NCBI RefSeq assembly: GCF_001887775.1 | Contig: NZ_CP015519.1 | Span: 1,302,001 to 1,366,000, forward strand | Length of the DNA: 64,000 nt | Direction: 5' to 3' | Source: Syntrophotalea acetylenivorans | GTDB lineage: Bacteria > Desulfobacterota > Desulfuromonadia > Desulfuromonadales > Syntrophotaleaceae | Shown here: in pieces, positions 9,571 to 17,898 of the stretch | How the letters are laid out: the number at the start of each line of letters is the position of its first letter | Numbering within the stretch: the stretch's first letter is position 1 | The notes under the pieces: model-generated | Databases searched by the model: none | Seen by the model: the letters and a program-made list of their open reading frames with translations, nothing else | What the model was told of the DNA's origin: nothing | Position numbers and translations under genes: made by a program

Positions 9571-10704
9571 GTGGCTAAAAAAGTTGCTCTGTTACAGGGA
9601 AATGAGGCCTGCGCCTTCGGTGCCCTGTATGCCGGCTGCAGTTTTTTCGGTGGCTATCCCATCACTCCCTCGACCGAGGTAGCTGAGGTGATGTCGAAAG
9701 AACTGCCGAAGACCGGCGGTAAATTTATTCAGATGGAAGACGAGATTGCGGCCATGGCCTCGATCCTCGGCGCATCCCTTACCGGTGCCAAGGCGCTTAC
9801 CGCCACTTCCGGTCCCGGGGTCTCTCTCAAGCAGGAACTCATCGGCTATGCCTGCATTGCGGAGATTCCCTGCGTCATTGTAAACGTCATGCGTGGCGGC
9901 CCTTCGACCGGCATGCCGACCGGTCCCAGCCAATCGGACGTGATGCAGGCCAAATGGGGCACCCATGGGGACCATCCGGCCATCGCCATAGCCCCGGCAT
10001 CCTGCCAGGAAATCTTCAGTGAAACGGTGCGCGCATTCAACCTGGCAGAAAAATACCGCATGCCGGTCCAGGTGTTGCTTGACGAAATCAACGGCCACAT
10101 GCGCGAACGCATCGAATTTCCCGAACCGGGAGAGTTGGAAGTTGTCGACCGTGAGCCAGTGACCGTCTCTCCTGAGGACTACAAGCCTTTTGATGATAGT
10201 CAGGGAGATATCCCGCCTCTGGCCTCTTTCGGCTCCGAATACCGTTACCACGTAACCGGCCTCAACAAGGCGGCCGACGGCTTTCCCACCGCCAAGCCAG
10301 AATTGGTCGACGCGGAAGAGCGCCGTCAACTCCGGAAGATTGAAGCCAATCGTGCCGATATCGAAAAGAACGAAGAGTACCTTACCGATGACGCAGAGGT
10401 TATCGTGGTCGCCTATGGCACCATCAGTCGCTCGGCACGCTACGCCGTCGATGTCTTGCGCAAAGAGGGTATCAAAGCCGGGCTTTTCCGCCCTATCACC
10501 CTCTGGCCCTTTCCCGAGGCGCGAATGACCGAGTTGGCGAATCAAGCCAAGGCTGTCGTGGTGCCGGAAATGAATCTCGGCCAACTGATCCTTGAAATCG
10601 AACGGGTTACCCGACGGGTTTGCCCTATTGAAGGCATTGGCCGGGTCGACGGCGAACCGATTACTCCGGCGCAAATCGTCGCCAAGGTCAAGGAGGTCCT
10701 TTAA
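9571..10704 (+). CDS. korA: 2-oxoglutarate:ferredoxin oxidoreductase alpha subunit
   Basis: A 377-residue subunit starting with GTG behind TAGGAGGT. It has the pyrimidine-binding domain of the 2-oxoacid:acceptor oxidoreductase family: GNEACAFGALYAGCSFFGGYPITPSTE at the N-terminus and TSGPGVSLKQE further on. The transketolase-C-like domain comes last. With KorB it forms the site that oxidatively decarboxylates 2-oxoglutarate to succinyl-CoA, or runs in reverse with reduced ferredoxin. The 2-oxoglutarate rather than pyruvate assignment rests on the four-gene order and the neighbouring icd. A 2-oxoisovalerate relative cannot be excluded by sequence reading alone. Confidence 0.9.
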   Translation: MAKKVALLQGNEACAFGALYAGCSFFGGYPITPSTEVAEVMSKELPKTGGKFIQMEDEIAAMASILGASLTGAKALTATSGPGVSLKQELIGYACIAEIPCVIVNVMRGGPSTGMPTGPSQSDVMQAKWGTHGDHPAIAIAPASCQEIFSETVRAFNLAEKYRMPVQVLLDEINGHMRERIEFPEPGELEVVDREPVTVSPEDYKPFDDSQGDIPPLASFGSEYRYHVTGLNKAADGFPTAKPELVDAEERRQLRKIEANRADIEKNEEYLTDDAEVIVVAYGTISRSARYAVDVLRKEGIKAGLFRPITLWPFPEARMTELANQAKAVVVPEMNLGQLILEIERVTRRVCPIEGIGRVDGEPITPAQIVAKVKEVL

Positions 10705-10706
10705 TC

Positions 10707-11522
10707 ATGGCTTTTGATTACGAACAGTATTTGCGCCCCGGTAAACTGCCCCACATCTGGTGCCCCGGCTGCGGTCACGGTATCGTTATGAAAGGCCTGT
10801 TGCGGGCTATGGATACCTGCGGCCTGGAAAAAAACAACACAGCTATCGTCTCCGGAATCGGTTGCGCGAGCCGTTTGCCCGGCTATGTTGATTTCAACAC
10901 CCTGCACACCGCTCACGGCCGAGCCGCCGCTTTTGCCACCGGCATCAAGCTGGCCAAGCCGGAAATGGATGTGTTGGTCGTTGGCGGTGATGGTGATGGC
11001 GTGGCCATTGGCGGCAACCATTTCATCCACGCCTGCCGGCGAAACATCGACATGACCTATGTATTGTTCAATAACTACATCTATGGCATGACCGGCGGCC
11101 AATTTTCACCCTGTACCCCGACCGGGGCCAAGGCATCGACCACCCCTTACGGCAATCCCGATCCCGTCTTCGATATCTCAAAACTGGCCATCGGCGCAGG
11201 CGCGACCTTTGTCGCCCGCACTACCGCCTTTCATGCCACCCAGATCGACAAACTGATCGCTGCCGGACTTCGTCACAAGGGCATGTCTGTCATCGAAGTA
11301 CTCGACGACTGTCCAACCGCCTATGGCCGGCGCAACAAATTCCGGTCGGTGGTCGACATGATGAAACAACTCAAAGAGATAGCGGTACCGGTCAAGGCAG
11401 CCGCTCACATGACCCCGGAGCAGTTGGAAGGAAAGGTTCTGACGGGCATTCTGCACCAGGAAGAACGTCCTGAATATTGCGAACAATACCAGCAGGTTAT
11501 CGCTAGCGCTCAGGGCGCCTGA
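10707..11522 (+). CDS. korB: 2-oxoglutarate:ferredoxin oxidoreductase beta subunit
   Basis: A 271-residue TPP-binding subunit. It shows the iron-sulfur/TPP signature WCPGCGHG near residue 18. The Mg-TPP motif GGDGDGVAIGGNH, followed by NNYIYGMTGGQ, lies at about 90-130. It starts 2 bases after korA stops, so translation is probably coupled. Confidence 0.93.
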   Translation: MAFDYEQYLRPGKLPHIWCPGCGHGIVMKGLLRAMDTCGLEKNNTAIVSGIGCASRLPGYVDFNTLHTAHGRAAAFATGIKLAKPEMDVLVVGGDGDGVAIGGNHFIHACRRNIDMTYVLFNNYIYGMTGGQFSPCTPTGAKASTTPYGNPDPVFDISKLAIGAGATFVARTTAFHATQIDKLIAAGLRHKGMSVIEVLDDCPTAYGRRNKFRSVVDMMKQLKEIAVPVKAAAHMTPEQLEGKVLTGILHQEERPEYCEQYQQVIASAQGA

Positions 11523-11551
11523 CGGCCGCAAAGAACGAGGAGATAGCACTA

Positions 11552-12100
11552 ATGTCGAGCAGATACGAATTGCGTTTTTCTGGAGCAGGCGGTCAGGGGC
11601 TGATTACCGCCGGCATCATTCTGGCCGAGGCGGCCGCCATCGTCGAAGGTCAGTACGCCGTACAGTCACAGAGCTACGGCCCGGAAGCCCGCGGTGGAGC
11701 CTCCAAGTCGGAGGTTATCATCTCCAATGAGCCTATCGATTACCCTAAGGCAACCAGCGTCGACGCCTGCCTGGCCCTCACGCAGGAAGCCGCCGACAAA
11801 TATGCCACAGGCATTAAGCCGGGCGGTATGCTGCTGATCGATTCGGACTTTGTCAAAAAAGAGCCGCAAGGCGATTTTAAGACGATCAAATTCCCCATCA
11901 TCAGCACCGCCAAGAACGAAGTGGGACGGGAGATCGTGGCTAATGTCGTTGCTCTTGGCGCCATGGTAGCATTAACCAGCATCGTTTCCCGGGAGGCGGG
12001 CGAACAAGCTGTTGTCGCGCGGGTACCGGAGGCCTTTACCGAACTGAACAAAAAGGCTTACAACACCGGGTACGAAAAGGTTAAATCCCTCATCGCCTGA
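11552..12100 (+). CDS. korC: 2-oxoglutarate:ferredoxin oxidoreductase gamma subunit
   Basis: A 182-residue member of the 2-oxoacid:ferredoxin oxidoreductase gamma domain family. The N-terminal SGAGGQGLITAGIILAEA is diagnostic, and SYGPEARGGASKSEVIIS follows at about 40-60. GAGGAG precedes the ATG. It is the last gene of the operon, ending just before a strong bidirectional terminator. Confidence 0.93.
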   Translation: MSSRYELRFSGAGGQGLITAGIILAEAAAIVEGQYAVQSQSYGPEARGGASKSEVIISNEPIDYPKATSVDACLALTQEAADKYATGIKPGGMLLIDSDFVKKEPQGDFKTIKFPIISTAKNEVGREIVANVVALGAMVALTSIVSREAGEQAVVARVPEAFTELNKKAYNTGYEKVKSLIA

Positions 12101-12107
12101 TCTTAAA

Positions 12108-12137
12108 AAAGCCCCCGTCCTTTGGACGGGGGCTTTC
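12108..12137. terminator. Bidirectional terminator between korC and fbp
   Basis: GCCCCCGTCC / GGACGGGGGC form a perfect 10-bp stem with a TTT loop, flanked by an A-run on the left and TTTCT on the right. It serves the two convergent genes. Confidence 0.9.
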
Positions 12138-12169
12138 TATCATATCAATACCTGAAAATACCGCCGCAC

Positions 12170-13111
12170 TTATCCCAGGTTGGCAATCAGTTCTTCGGCC
12201 TTGGCCACATCCTCACAACAACCACAGAAAAACGGCTGACAATCGTCAATGGCCTGAGGCTGCAATTCAAGTATCCGTTGTCGCCCGTTAGAGGCGGCCC
12301 CCCCTGCCTGCTCCAGCAAAAAGGCCATCGGATTCAATTCGTACAGAAGCCGTAACTTGCCCTTTGGTGCACCTTGTAAATGGGGATAAAAAAACATTCC
12401 GTTCCCCTTCATCAGCACCTGGTTGACATCCGGAACCAGCCCCCCGCTGTAGCGCAGCTTTGCTCCGTTCTCCTCTAGATAGGAGACAAAGTTTTCAACG
12501 CCGGGAGAATAACGATTACGCAAACCACCAGGGGAATAAATAGCAGCCTTGGGTGCCAAACGGATATTTCGCCGCAGCAGTGTGTATTCCATAAGCTGGT
12601 TCATACCGAATTCATGGACACCGTTACCGGTGGTATAGACCAGTGTCGTTCTTGGTCCGTAAAGAATGTAGAGAGCCGCGACCTGTCGCTGACCGGGCTG
12701 CATCAGGTCACTGCCGGCATAGATGGAAACAATGGTCCCCACAGCCAGATTGACATCGACCAAGGAAGAACCGTCCAGGGGATCAAAAGCTACCGAATAA
12801 TTCCCAGCACAATGGGGGGACACGGCGATTATATCCCGGGTTTCTTCCGATGCAACGTTACTGACCACGCCGCTTTTAGCCAGACGTTTGCGCATGATAC
12901 GGTCGGAGAGAACATCGAGGGCCAACTGCTCTTCACCATAAAGATTAGAGGTGCCAGCCACCCCCAAGTCGCCTGTGCGAATCGAATTGACGATATACTT
13001 TGATGCTTCAGCAATCTCGCAAATAAGATGTATTAATTTATGGTCGACACCATCTTCGCGAAGATAACGGCGTAAATCGATTTGAAATTTTGTTTTTCCT
13101 GCTTCGAGCAT
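12170..13111 (-). CDS. fbp: Fructose-1,6-bisphosphatase class I
   Basis: A 313-residue enzyme removing the 1-phosphate from fructose-1,6-bisphosphate in gluconeogenesis. The class I metal/phosphate motif DPLDGSSLVDVNLAVGTI is clear. It is followed by SIYAG and, further on, the C-terminal substrate region with YELNPMAFLLEQAGG. The ATG at 13111 follows GGGAAAGG on the minus strand. The gene faces korC across a shared terminator. Related sedoheptulose-bisphosphatase activity is possible in this family. Confidence 0.93.
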   Translation of the reverse strand: MLEAGKTKFQIDLRRYLREDGVDHKLIHLICEIAEASKYIVNSIRTGDLGVAGTSNLYGEEQLALDVLSDRIMRKRLAKSGVVSNVASEETRDIIAVSPHCAGNYSVAFDPLDGSSLVDVNLAVGTIVSIYAGSDLMQPGQRQVAALYILYGPRTTLVYTTGNGVHEFGMNQLMEYTLLRRNIRLAPKAAIYSPGGLRNRYSPGVENFVSYLEENGAKLRYSGGLVPDVNQVLMKGNGMFFYPHLQGAPKGKLRLLYELNPMAFLLEQAGGAASNGRQRILELQPQAIDDCQPFFCGCCEDVAKAEELIANLG

Positions 13112-13204
13112 TTACCTTTCCCTCCCCAGCCGCATGCTGACATGTGAATATGATTGTGCCTTTTCCCGAACTCACTTTCCCATGTAAAAACCAATAGATG
13201 AGTC

Positions 13205-13232
13205 TTGACGAGAACCACAGTTGTGCTAGTAT
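13205..13232 (+). promoter_or_regulatory. Possible promoter for the 13272 gene
   Basis: TTGACG (13205-13210) is followed after 16 bases by TAGTAT (13227-13232). It is about 40 bases upstream of the ATG, in the divergent gap with fbp. Confidence 0.35.
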
Positions 13233-13271
13233 TTTAGCAGGTTTTTATAATTAATCTTTCTGGAGGATACT

Positions 13272-13637
13272 ATGGAAGAACAAGAAACCACCAACGAAAA
13301 AATAAAAACAACCAGTGAAAAACTATGGGACTCCACCCGAAAGACTCTGCACGCCGCCGGGTTTCAGGCCAACAAATATAAGCGCATTGTGCAGAAAAAA
13401 ATCGATCTTGCTTCGTTGCACAAAAAGGTCTCTACCTGCCATGGCGATTTGGGCAAACTGATCGATGACATCCGAGAAAGCGGTGCCCCCGATATTCTAG
13501 CCAAAAACGAAGTACAAGAGCTATTTAACACCTTGGATAATCTCAAGGCAGAAGCCGCAGCATTGGAACAGGAAATAGAAAAACTGAAGGCTGAAGAACC
13601 GCCGGAAGAAGAGCCTGTCGAAGATCAGGAATCCTAG
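13272..13637 (+). CDS. Small acidic, probably coiled-coil protein of unknown function
   Basis: I do not recognise this 121-residue protein. It starts at ATG 13272 with CTGGAGGA upstream. The N-terminal half is basic and polar (residues 30-50 contain many Lys/Arg). The second half (about 75-105) is heptad-like and Leu/Ala/Glu-rich (LDNLKAEAAALEQEIEKLKAE), suggesting a coiled coil, and the tail is very acidic. There is no signal peptide or membrane segment. It is monocistronic, ending at an unusually long terminator hairpin. Confidence 0.75.
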   Translation: MEEQETTNEKIKTTSEKLWDSTRKTLHAAGFQANKYKRIVQKKIDLASLHKKVSTCHGDLGKLIDDIRESGAPDILAKNEVQELFNTLDNLKAEAAALEQEIEKLKAEEPPEEEPVEDQES

Positions 13638-13671
13638 CAGGCGCATCGTATAATTTCATTTTCTACTTCTT

Positions 13672-13716
13672 AGACAAACAAAAAGCCCCTCATCTTGTGG
13701 GGCTTTTTGTTTGTCT
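13672..13716. terminator. Very long perfect terminator hairpin
   Basis: An 18-bp perfect stem (AGACAAACAAAAAGCCCC / GGGGCTTTTTGTTTGTCT) with a 9-base loop. A- and T-rich arms let it work in both directions between two convergent small genes. Confidence 0.88.
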
Positions 13717-13731
13717 GGTTTTCTAAATTAC

Positions 13732-13953
13732 CTAACGCTGATGTTTCATCCCCCGCGGCACACTGTGCAAACGGGCATCCTTAAATTCACGATCCCATTT
13801 CCGCATGGACAACTGAATGCCAGATTCCACCATCGCCAAATCCTCGGCGTGGCGTTCCATAATATTCAGATCTTCGTCAACCCTTTGCAATCCCCTTTTC
13901 AGTTCCGTTTCCAGACTGGTACGTTCCAGTTCCCGATTGTTCAGCTTGGTCAT
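13732..13953 (-). CDS. Small polar protein of unknown function
   Basis: An unrecognised 73-residue protein, mostly charged and helical (many Glu, Arg, Leu) and soluble. It is supported by a strong ribosome site (GAGGAGG, 7 bases before the ATG) and by an extended -10 promoter about 110 bases upstream. The 5' untranslated region is long and GC-rich with small hairpins. It is convergent with the 13272 gene. Confidence 0.65.
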   Translation of the reverse strand: MTKLNNRELERTSLETELKRGLQRVDEDLNIMERHAEDLAMVESGIQLSMRKWDREFKDARLHSVPRGMKHQR

Positions 13954-14059
13954 ACAAACCTCCTCATGACTGCTGAAGCCCGCCCCGGAAAAGGCACCCC
14001 GCCCAAACCGGTCTCAGCGGACCGATAACGTACTGACAAAATGGTATCGCCATAGGAGC

Positions 14060-14068
14060 ATTATAACA
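14060..14068 (-). promoter_or_regulatory. Extended -10 promoter for the 13953 gene
   Basis: On the minus strand TGT-TATAAT forms a TGn-extended -10 box. No good -35 is seen, as is usual for extended -10 promoters. Confidence 0.45.
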
Positions 14069-14109
14069 CAAGAGTTTCGCTAATAAGGTCACGACCTGAC
14101 AAAACCTTA

Positions 14110-14861
14110 TCAGGAGATGAGAGGATAACCGGTTTGCTCCTCACACCATAACAAGGTGGCACCGGCTACCGCGACCGGGATGCAAATCAGTTGCACGAAA
14201 GGGACAGCCAGCATCAATAACACCCCCGTGGCAAATCCGAAGACCAACGGCTTGCGCTGCATCAAAAATTGACGCTGATATCTAAAGTCCCGATTTTTTC
14301 GTTCATGCACAAAGGCAAAATACTCCCAGGCAAGAAAAAACAGGGTTAGCAGAATAGACAACCCCCGTAGAGCAAATTACCGACCACGGGCAATAGATTG
14401 AGCAACAACAGTAAAAGCATCGCCGCTACAAAAAAACTCATTTTTTTCAATTCGACCAGCCAAACCCGAAGCATATCTCGGCAAAAAAACTTCAAAGAAA
14501 AGGGTGCGGCTTCTACCTCGGGCAGCAGGTAACTTTCGATTCGTTCCGATAGCAATTCGTTGAAAGGCGAGGCAATCAGATTTCCGACCACGGCAAAACA
14601 AAAAAATACCAGAACCAAAGTCACAAGCCCAACCAACACCCAAAGGCCATAATAAACCACCAACCAATACCAGGCATCCCCTTGAGGAAGCAGACTTTGT
14701 ACAAAATTGTGAAAGAACTGCATCCCGAAATAGATCGCCAGAGAAAAAACGACCACGTTGATCAGCAGCGGAATCAGCACCAACTTCAACAGGCGCGGAT
14801 AACGCATGAAAAGACGACCGCCGCGAAGCAAGGAATAAAAACCGCGAGAAAAATCCAACAT
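14110..14861 (-). pseudogene. CysZ/EI24-family membrane protein, interrupted by a frameshift
   Basis: Two overlapping minus-strand frames together make one EI24/CysZ-like integral membrane protein of about 250 residues, with several hydrophobic segments. The first frame (14861 to 14346) ends ...NLLYGGCLFC then stop. The second (14361 to 14110) continues the family pattern (SILLTLFFLAWEYF...). A single missing G in the GGGGG run at 14362-14366 would fuse them as ...LLYGGLSILLTL. The start at 14861 encodes MLDFSRGFYSLLRGG. Family members are linked to sulfate uptake, but many are uncharacterised. A sequencing error, a phase-variable tract or a recent mutation could each explain the break. Confidence 0.8.
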
Positions 14862-14940
14862 GGTTAACTCCGAGCATAAAAGGAAAGATAAAGAGAAGCA
14901 GATCGATTTCGCTGAACGGCAATCTAAAATTAATAAAAGA

Positions 14941-14979
14941 AAACCGCCGCCATCCGATTCTAGTGGATGGCGGCGGTTT
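14941..14979. terminator. Terminator after the porin-like gene
   Basis: AAACCGCCGCCATCC / GGATGGCGGCGGTTT form a 15-bp perfect stem around a 9-base loop, with A/T tails on each side. It ends the minus-strand ammonium cluster. Confidence 0.85.
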
Positions 14980-15016
14980 TGTCGATCAACTTAACGATTT
15001 GGCTTACTGACTTAGA

Positions 15017-15745
15017 TTAGAAAGTAAACGTAACGTTTACCCCGCCCAGCATCTCGCTATCGATTGCTTCTCTTGCAGCACTGCTGAGGCCCTCGGAGTA
15101 GACAAAAGAAGGGCTCACAGAGATCTGATCGGTAAGAGCATAGTCGAGACCGATGCTGAGTTCATAGTTGTGGAAACCGCCAAAGTCACCAACAGCATAA
15201 TCACTGTGGTTGTTGTAAGACACGAGTGCACCGAGCCCAAGGGACAGGTCCTCCGACAGATCGAAGGAATGGCTAATATCGGCGGTAAAGTACAGGCCCT
15301 CTTCCTCACAGGCATCCCAGTCATAGTAAATGGCGATGGTCGGCGAAAGCAGGGTGTTGACAGTAGCGGACAGATACAACTCATTAGTATCCTCAGCACC
15401 ATCAAGCGCGTACCAGATATTACCGACAGAGACGGACAGCATTTCGCCGAGATCGGTTGAATAGTCGAGAATGATATCGGTTTCGTTGGCCTCGCCCGAA
15501 GTAATGTCATTGGAGCTTTTCAGCTGCCAGTTAGTCCAGTAGCTCAGGGTAAATTTTCCGGATGACAGATCAGCACCAGCCTGGACAACGGGACGACCAT
15601 CGCTGAGGTCAAAACCACGCCACAAATACTTGTCGAACACACCGGCATAAACATCGCCTTCCACGGTGATTGCTGCAAAACTGGTGGTGACCATTCCTGC
15701 CCCGAGAACGATCAGGGCTGCCAACAAAATACTCCACTTCTTCAT
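15017..15745 (-). CDS. Outer-membrane beta-barrel protein (TIGR02001/gcw_chp-like)
   Basis: A 242-residue protein with a cleavable signal peptide (MKKWSILLAALIVLGAG... cut near TSFAA). It is followed by alternating polar and aromatic beta strands and ends in VNVTFTF, the terminal Phe typical of outer-membrane barrels. It resembles the proteobacterial gcw_chp family, whose members often start with EGDVYAG / YLWRGFDLSDG repeats as here. It lies 79 bases downstream of amtB in the same direction. It is probably part of the nitrogen-controlled transcript and may act as an outer-membrane pore for a nitrogen source; the substrate is inference. Confidence 0.75.
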   Translation of the reverse strand: MKKWSILLAALIVLGAGMVTTSFAAITVEGDVYAGVFDKYLWRGFDLSDGRPVVQAGADLSSGKFTLSYWTNWQLKSSNDITSGEANETDIILDYSTDLGEMLSVSVGNIWYALDGAEDTNELYLSATVNTLLSPTIAIYYDWDACEEEGLYFTADISHSFDLSEDLSLGLGALVSYNNHSDYAVGDFGGFHNYELSIGLDYALTDQISVSPSFVYSEGLSSAAREAIDSEMLGGVNVTFTF

Positions 15746-15771
15746 CTTGTATTACCTCCGGATTGCAATAT

Positions 15772-15810
15772 ATGCGGCCCTTAAGGAGACCATCCCCGGA
15801 CGGGCCGCAT
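15772..15810 (-). other. Stable intergenic hairpin between amtB and the porin-like gene
   Basis: ATGCGGCCC (15772-15780) and GGGCCGCAT (15802-15810) form a 9-bp stem around 21 bases. No T-run follows on the minus strand, so it looks like a processing or stability element rather than a full terminator. Confidence 0.45.
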
Positions 15811-15824
15811 GATTTAATAGTTGA

Positions 15825-17165
15825 TTATTTTTCAGAACCTTCACCAGGAGTGAAAACCGTACCCATGCGAATGGTCTGGAAATCGGCGTAGGCATTAGCA
15901 CCGTGCTCGCAGAAGTCGAGACCGGCCATTTCCTCTTCCTTGGTGACGCGCATACCCATAATCATGTCGATCAGTTTGAACAGAATCAGACCGGTAATAA
16001 AGGCCCAGGCAAAGCAGGCACCGATGCCGATCAGCTGAACACCGACTACCTTCATGGAGAAGCCAGCGGTATCGAAGAGACCGGCAGCCAGGGTACCCCA
16101 AGCGCCGCAGACGCCGTGAACGGAGACGGCACCGACCGGATCATCAACCTTGATTTTGTCAAAGAACAGAACCGAGAAGAGAACCAGCACACCAGCGATA
16201 CCGCCGATGATAACCGCAGAGACAGGGCTGACATTGGCGCAACCGGCGGTAATACCGACCAGACCGGCCAAAGCACCGTTAAGGGTCATACCGATATCGC
16301 TCTTGCCGTACTTGATCCAGGTGGCGAGCATAGCGGTAATGGCACCGGCCGCAGCGGCCAGGGTGGTGGTTACAGCGATCAGAGCGATAGAAGTGTCGCC
16401 GGTAGTGGTAGACCCGGGGTTGAAGCCGTACCAGCCGAACCACAGCAGGAAGACACCCAGACCTGCAAGGGGAATGCTGTGACCGGGAATCGGCTTGACC
16501 TTGCCTTTTTTGTCGTACTTGCCCAGACGAGGACCGACGACAATAGCACCGGCCAGAGCCAACCAACCGCCGATAGAGTGAACCACGGTGGAACCGGCGA
16601 AATCGATGAAGCCGAGACCTTCCAACCAGCCGCTGCCGTTAAACAGGCTGCCCCAGGCCCAGCCGCCGAAAATGGGGTAGATCAGGGCCGACACAAAAAT
16701 CGAATAGACCATGTAAGCACTGAATTTGGTGCGCTCAGCTACTGCACCGGAGATAATGGTTGCGGCAGTAGCGGCAAAAACAGTCTGGAACATCCAGAAC
16801 GCATAGTTCCAGGCTTCGCCGTCGCCGGTGGCGCCGCTGAAGAAGAAATCAGTGGTGCCGAAGAATCCGTTGGTGGTACCGAACATCAAACCGAAACCGA
16901 TGGCCCAGAAGGCGATGGCGCCAACGGAGAAGTCCATCATGTTTTTCATCAAGATGTTACAGGCGTTTTTGGCCCGGGTGAAACCGGACTCGACCATGGC
17001 GAAACCGGCCTGCATGATAAAAACCATGAATGCCGCGACCAGAGTCCAGACAAAGTTGAGGTTGTTCTGCACATCAGCAGCAGTGATGGCTGCCTCTTCG
17101 GCAAAACCGAGAGCGGGGATCGCCAGCAGTAAACCGGCTATGACCAACATACCGAATCGTTTCAC
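15825..17165 (-). CDS. amtB: Ammonium transporter
   Basis: Amt/Rh-family channel of about 446 residues. The start is taken as GTG at 17165 because GAGGAGG lies just before it; an earlier ATG at 17198 is in frame but has no ribosome site. An N-terminal signal peptide (VKRFGMLVIAGLLLAIPALGFA) is followed by about 11 membrane helices. Signature segments include GFAMVESGFTRAKNACNILMKN and the DFAGSTVVHSIGG region. Next to glnK, it is expected to be gated by binding of the GlnK T-loop when nitrogen is sufficient. Confidence 0.95.
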   Translation of the reverse strand: MKRFGMLVIAGLLLAIPALGFAEEAAITAADVQNNLNFVWTLVAAFMVFIMQAGFAMVESGFTRAKNACNILMKNMMDFSVGAIAFWAIGFGLMFGTTNGFFGTTDFFFSGATGDGEAWNYAFWMFQTVFAATAATIISGAVAERTKFSAYMVYSIFVSALIYPIFGGWAWGSLFNGSGWLEGLGFIDFAGSTVVHSIGGWLALAGAIVVGPRLGKYDKKGKVKPIPGHSIPLAGLGVFLLWFGWYGFNPGSTTTGDTSIALIAVTTTLAAAAGAITAMLATWIKYGKSDIGMTLNGALAGLVGITAGCANVSPVSAVIIGGIAGVLVLFSVLFFDKIKVDDPVGAVSVHGVCGAWGTLAAGLFDTAGFSMKVVGVQLIGIGACFAWAFITGLILFKLIDMIMGMRVTKEEEMAGLDFCEHGANAYADFQTIRMGTVFTPGEGSEK

Positions 17166-17198
17166 GTTTCTTCCTCCTCGTTTCGTTCCAGGAATCAA

Positions 17199-17555
<357 letters not shown>

Positions 17556-17682
17556 TTATGGCCTCCGGCAGTCACCGTTCAGTTGAACTCTCCGCTTGAC
17601 TCCCTCGGTCAAGCGCTCTGTATGGTTCAGAGAAACTGCAACCGGAGGCAGACCAATATTTTGAATCTTGTCAAAGAAATAT

Positions 17683-17699
17683 TGCATCGCACATGCCAA
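17683..17699 (-). promoter_or_regulatory. Sigma-54 (-24/-12) promoter of glnK-amtB
   Basis: On the minus strand TTGGCATGTGCGATGCA matches the sigma-54 consensus YTGGCACGNNNNTTGCW with the GG and GC dinucleotides at the correct spacing. It lies about 145 bases before glnK. Confidence 0.75.
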
Positions 17700-17837
17700 T
17701 TTATTTTTTCATTTAATTTCAACTACTTAAAAAATTAATGAGTAATTGATGCCTAAAATTGGAGCACAACACACCAGCTCTTAGGCAATCAGTCGCCTGA
17801 AAAGTAATCATCTTTCCAGTTGAGCGAGAATGGCCGC

Positions 17838-17872
17838 TCAAAAAAAAAGGCCGCTTCATTCCGAAGCGACCT
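17838..17872 (-). terminator. Terminator of the Lon-family protease gene
   Basis: On the minus strand AGGTCGCTTC / GAAGCGGCCT form a 10-bp stem (one wobble pair), followed by a run of eight or more T residues. The rest of the 17538-17898 gap holds the glnK promoter and leader; no further gene is seen. Confidence 0.82.
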
Positions 17873-17898
17873 TTAACTGTCATTGACCCGACTTTTGC

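Noticed and set aside
13954-14059. Riboswitch in the GC-rich leader of the 13953 gene
   Set aside because: Small hairpins are present (CGGTC/GACCG), but none of the riboswitch cores I know can be matched and no terminator platform is seen.
15903-17132. A 409-codon open frame on the plus strand
   Set aside because: It lies antisense to amtB, has no family pattern, and arises from the codon bias of the real gene.
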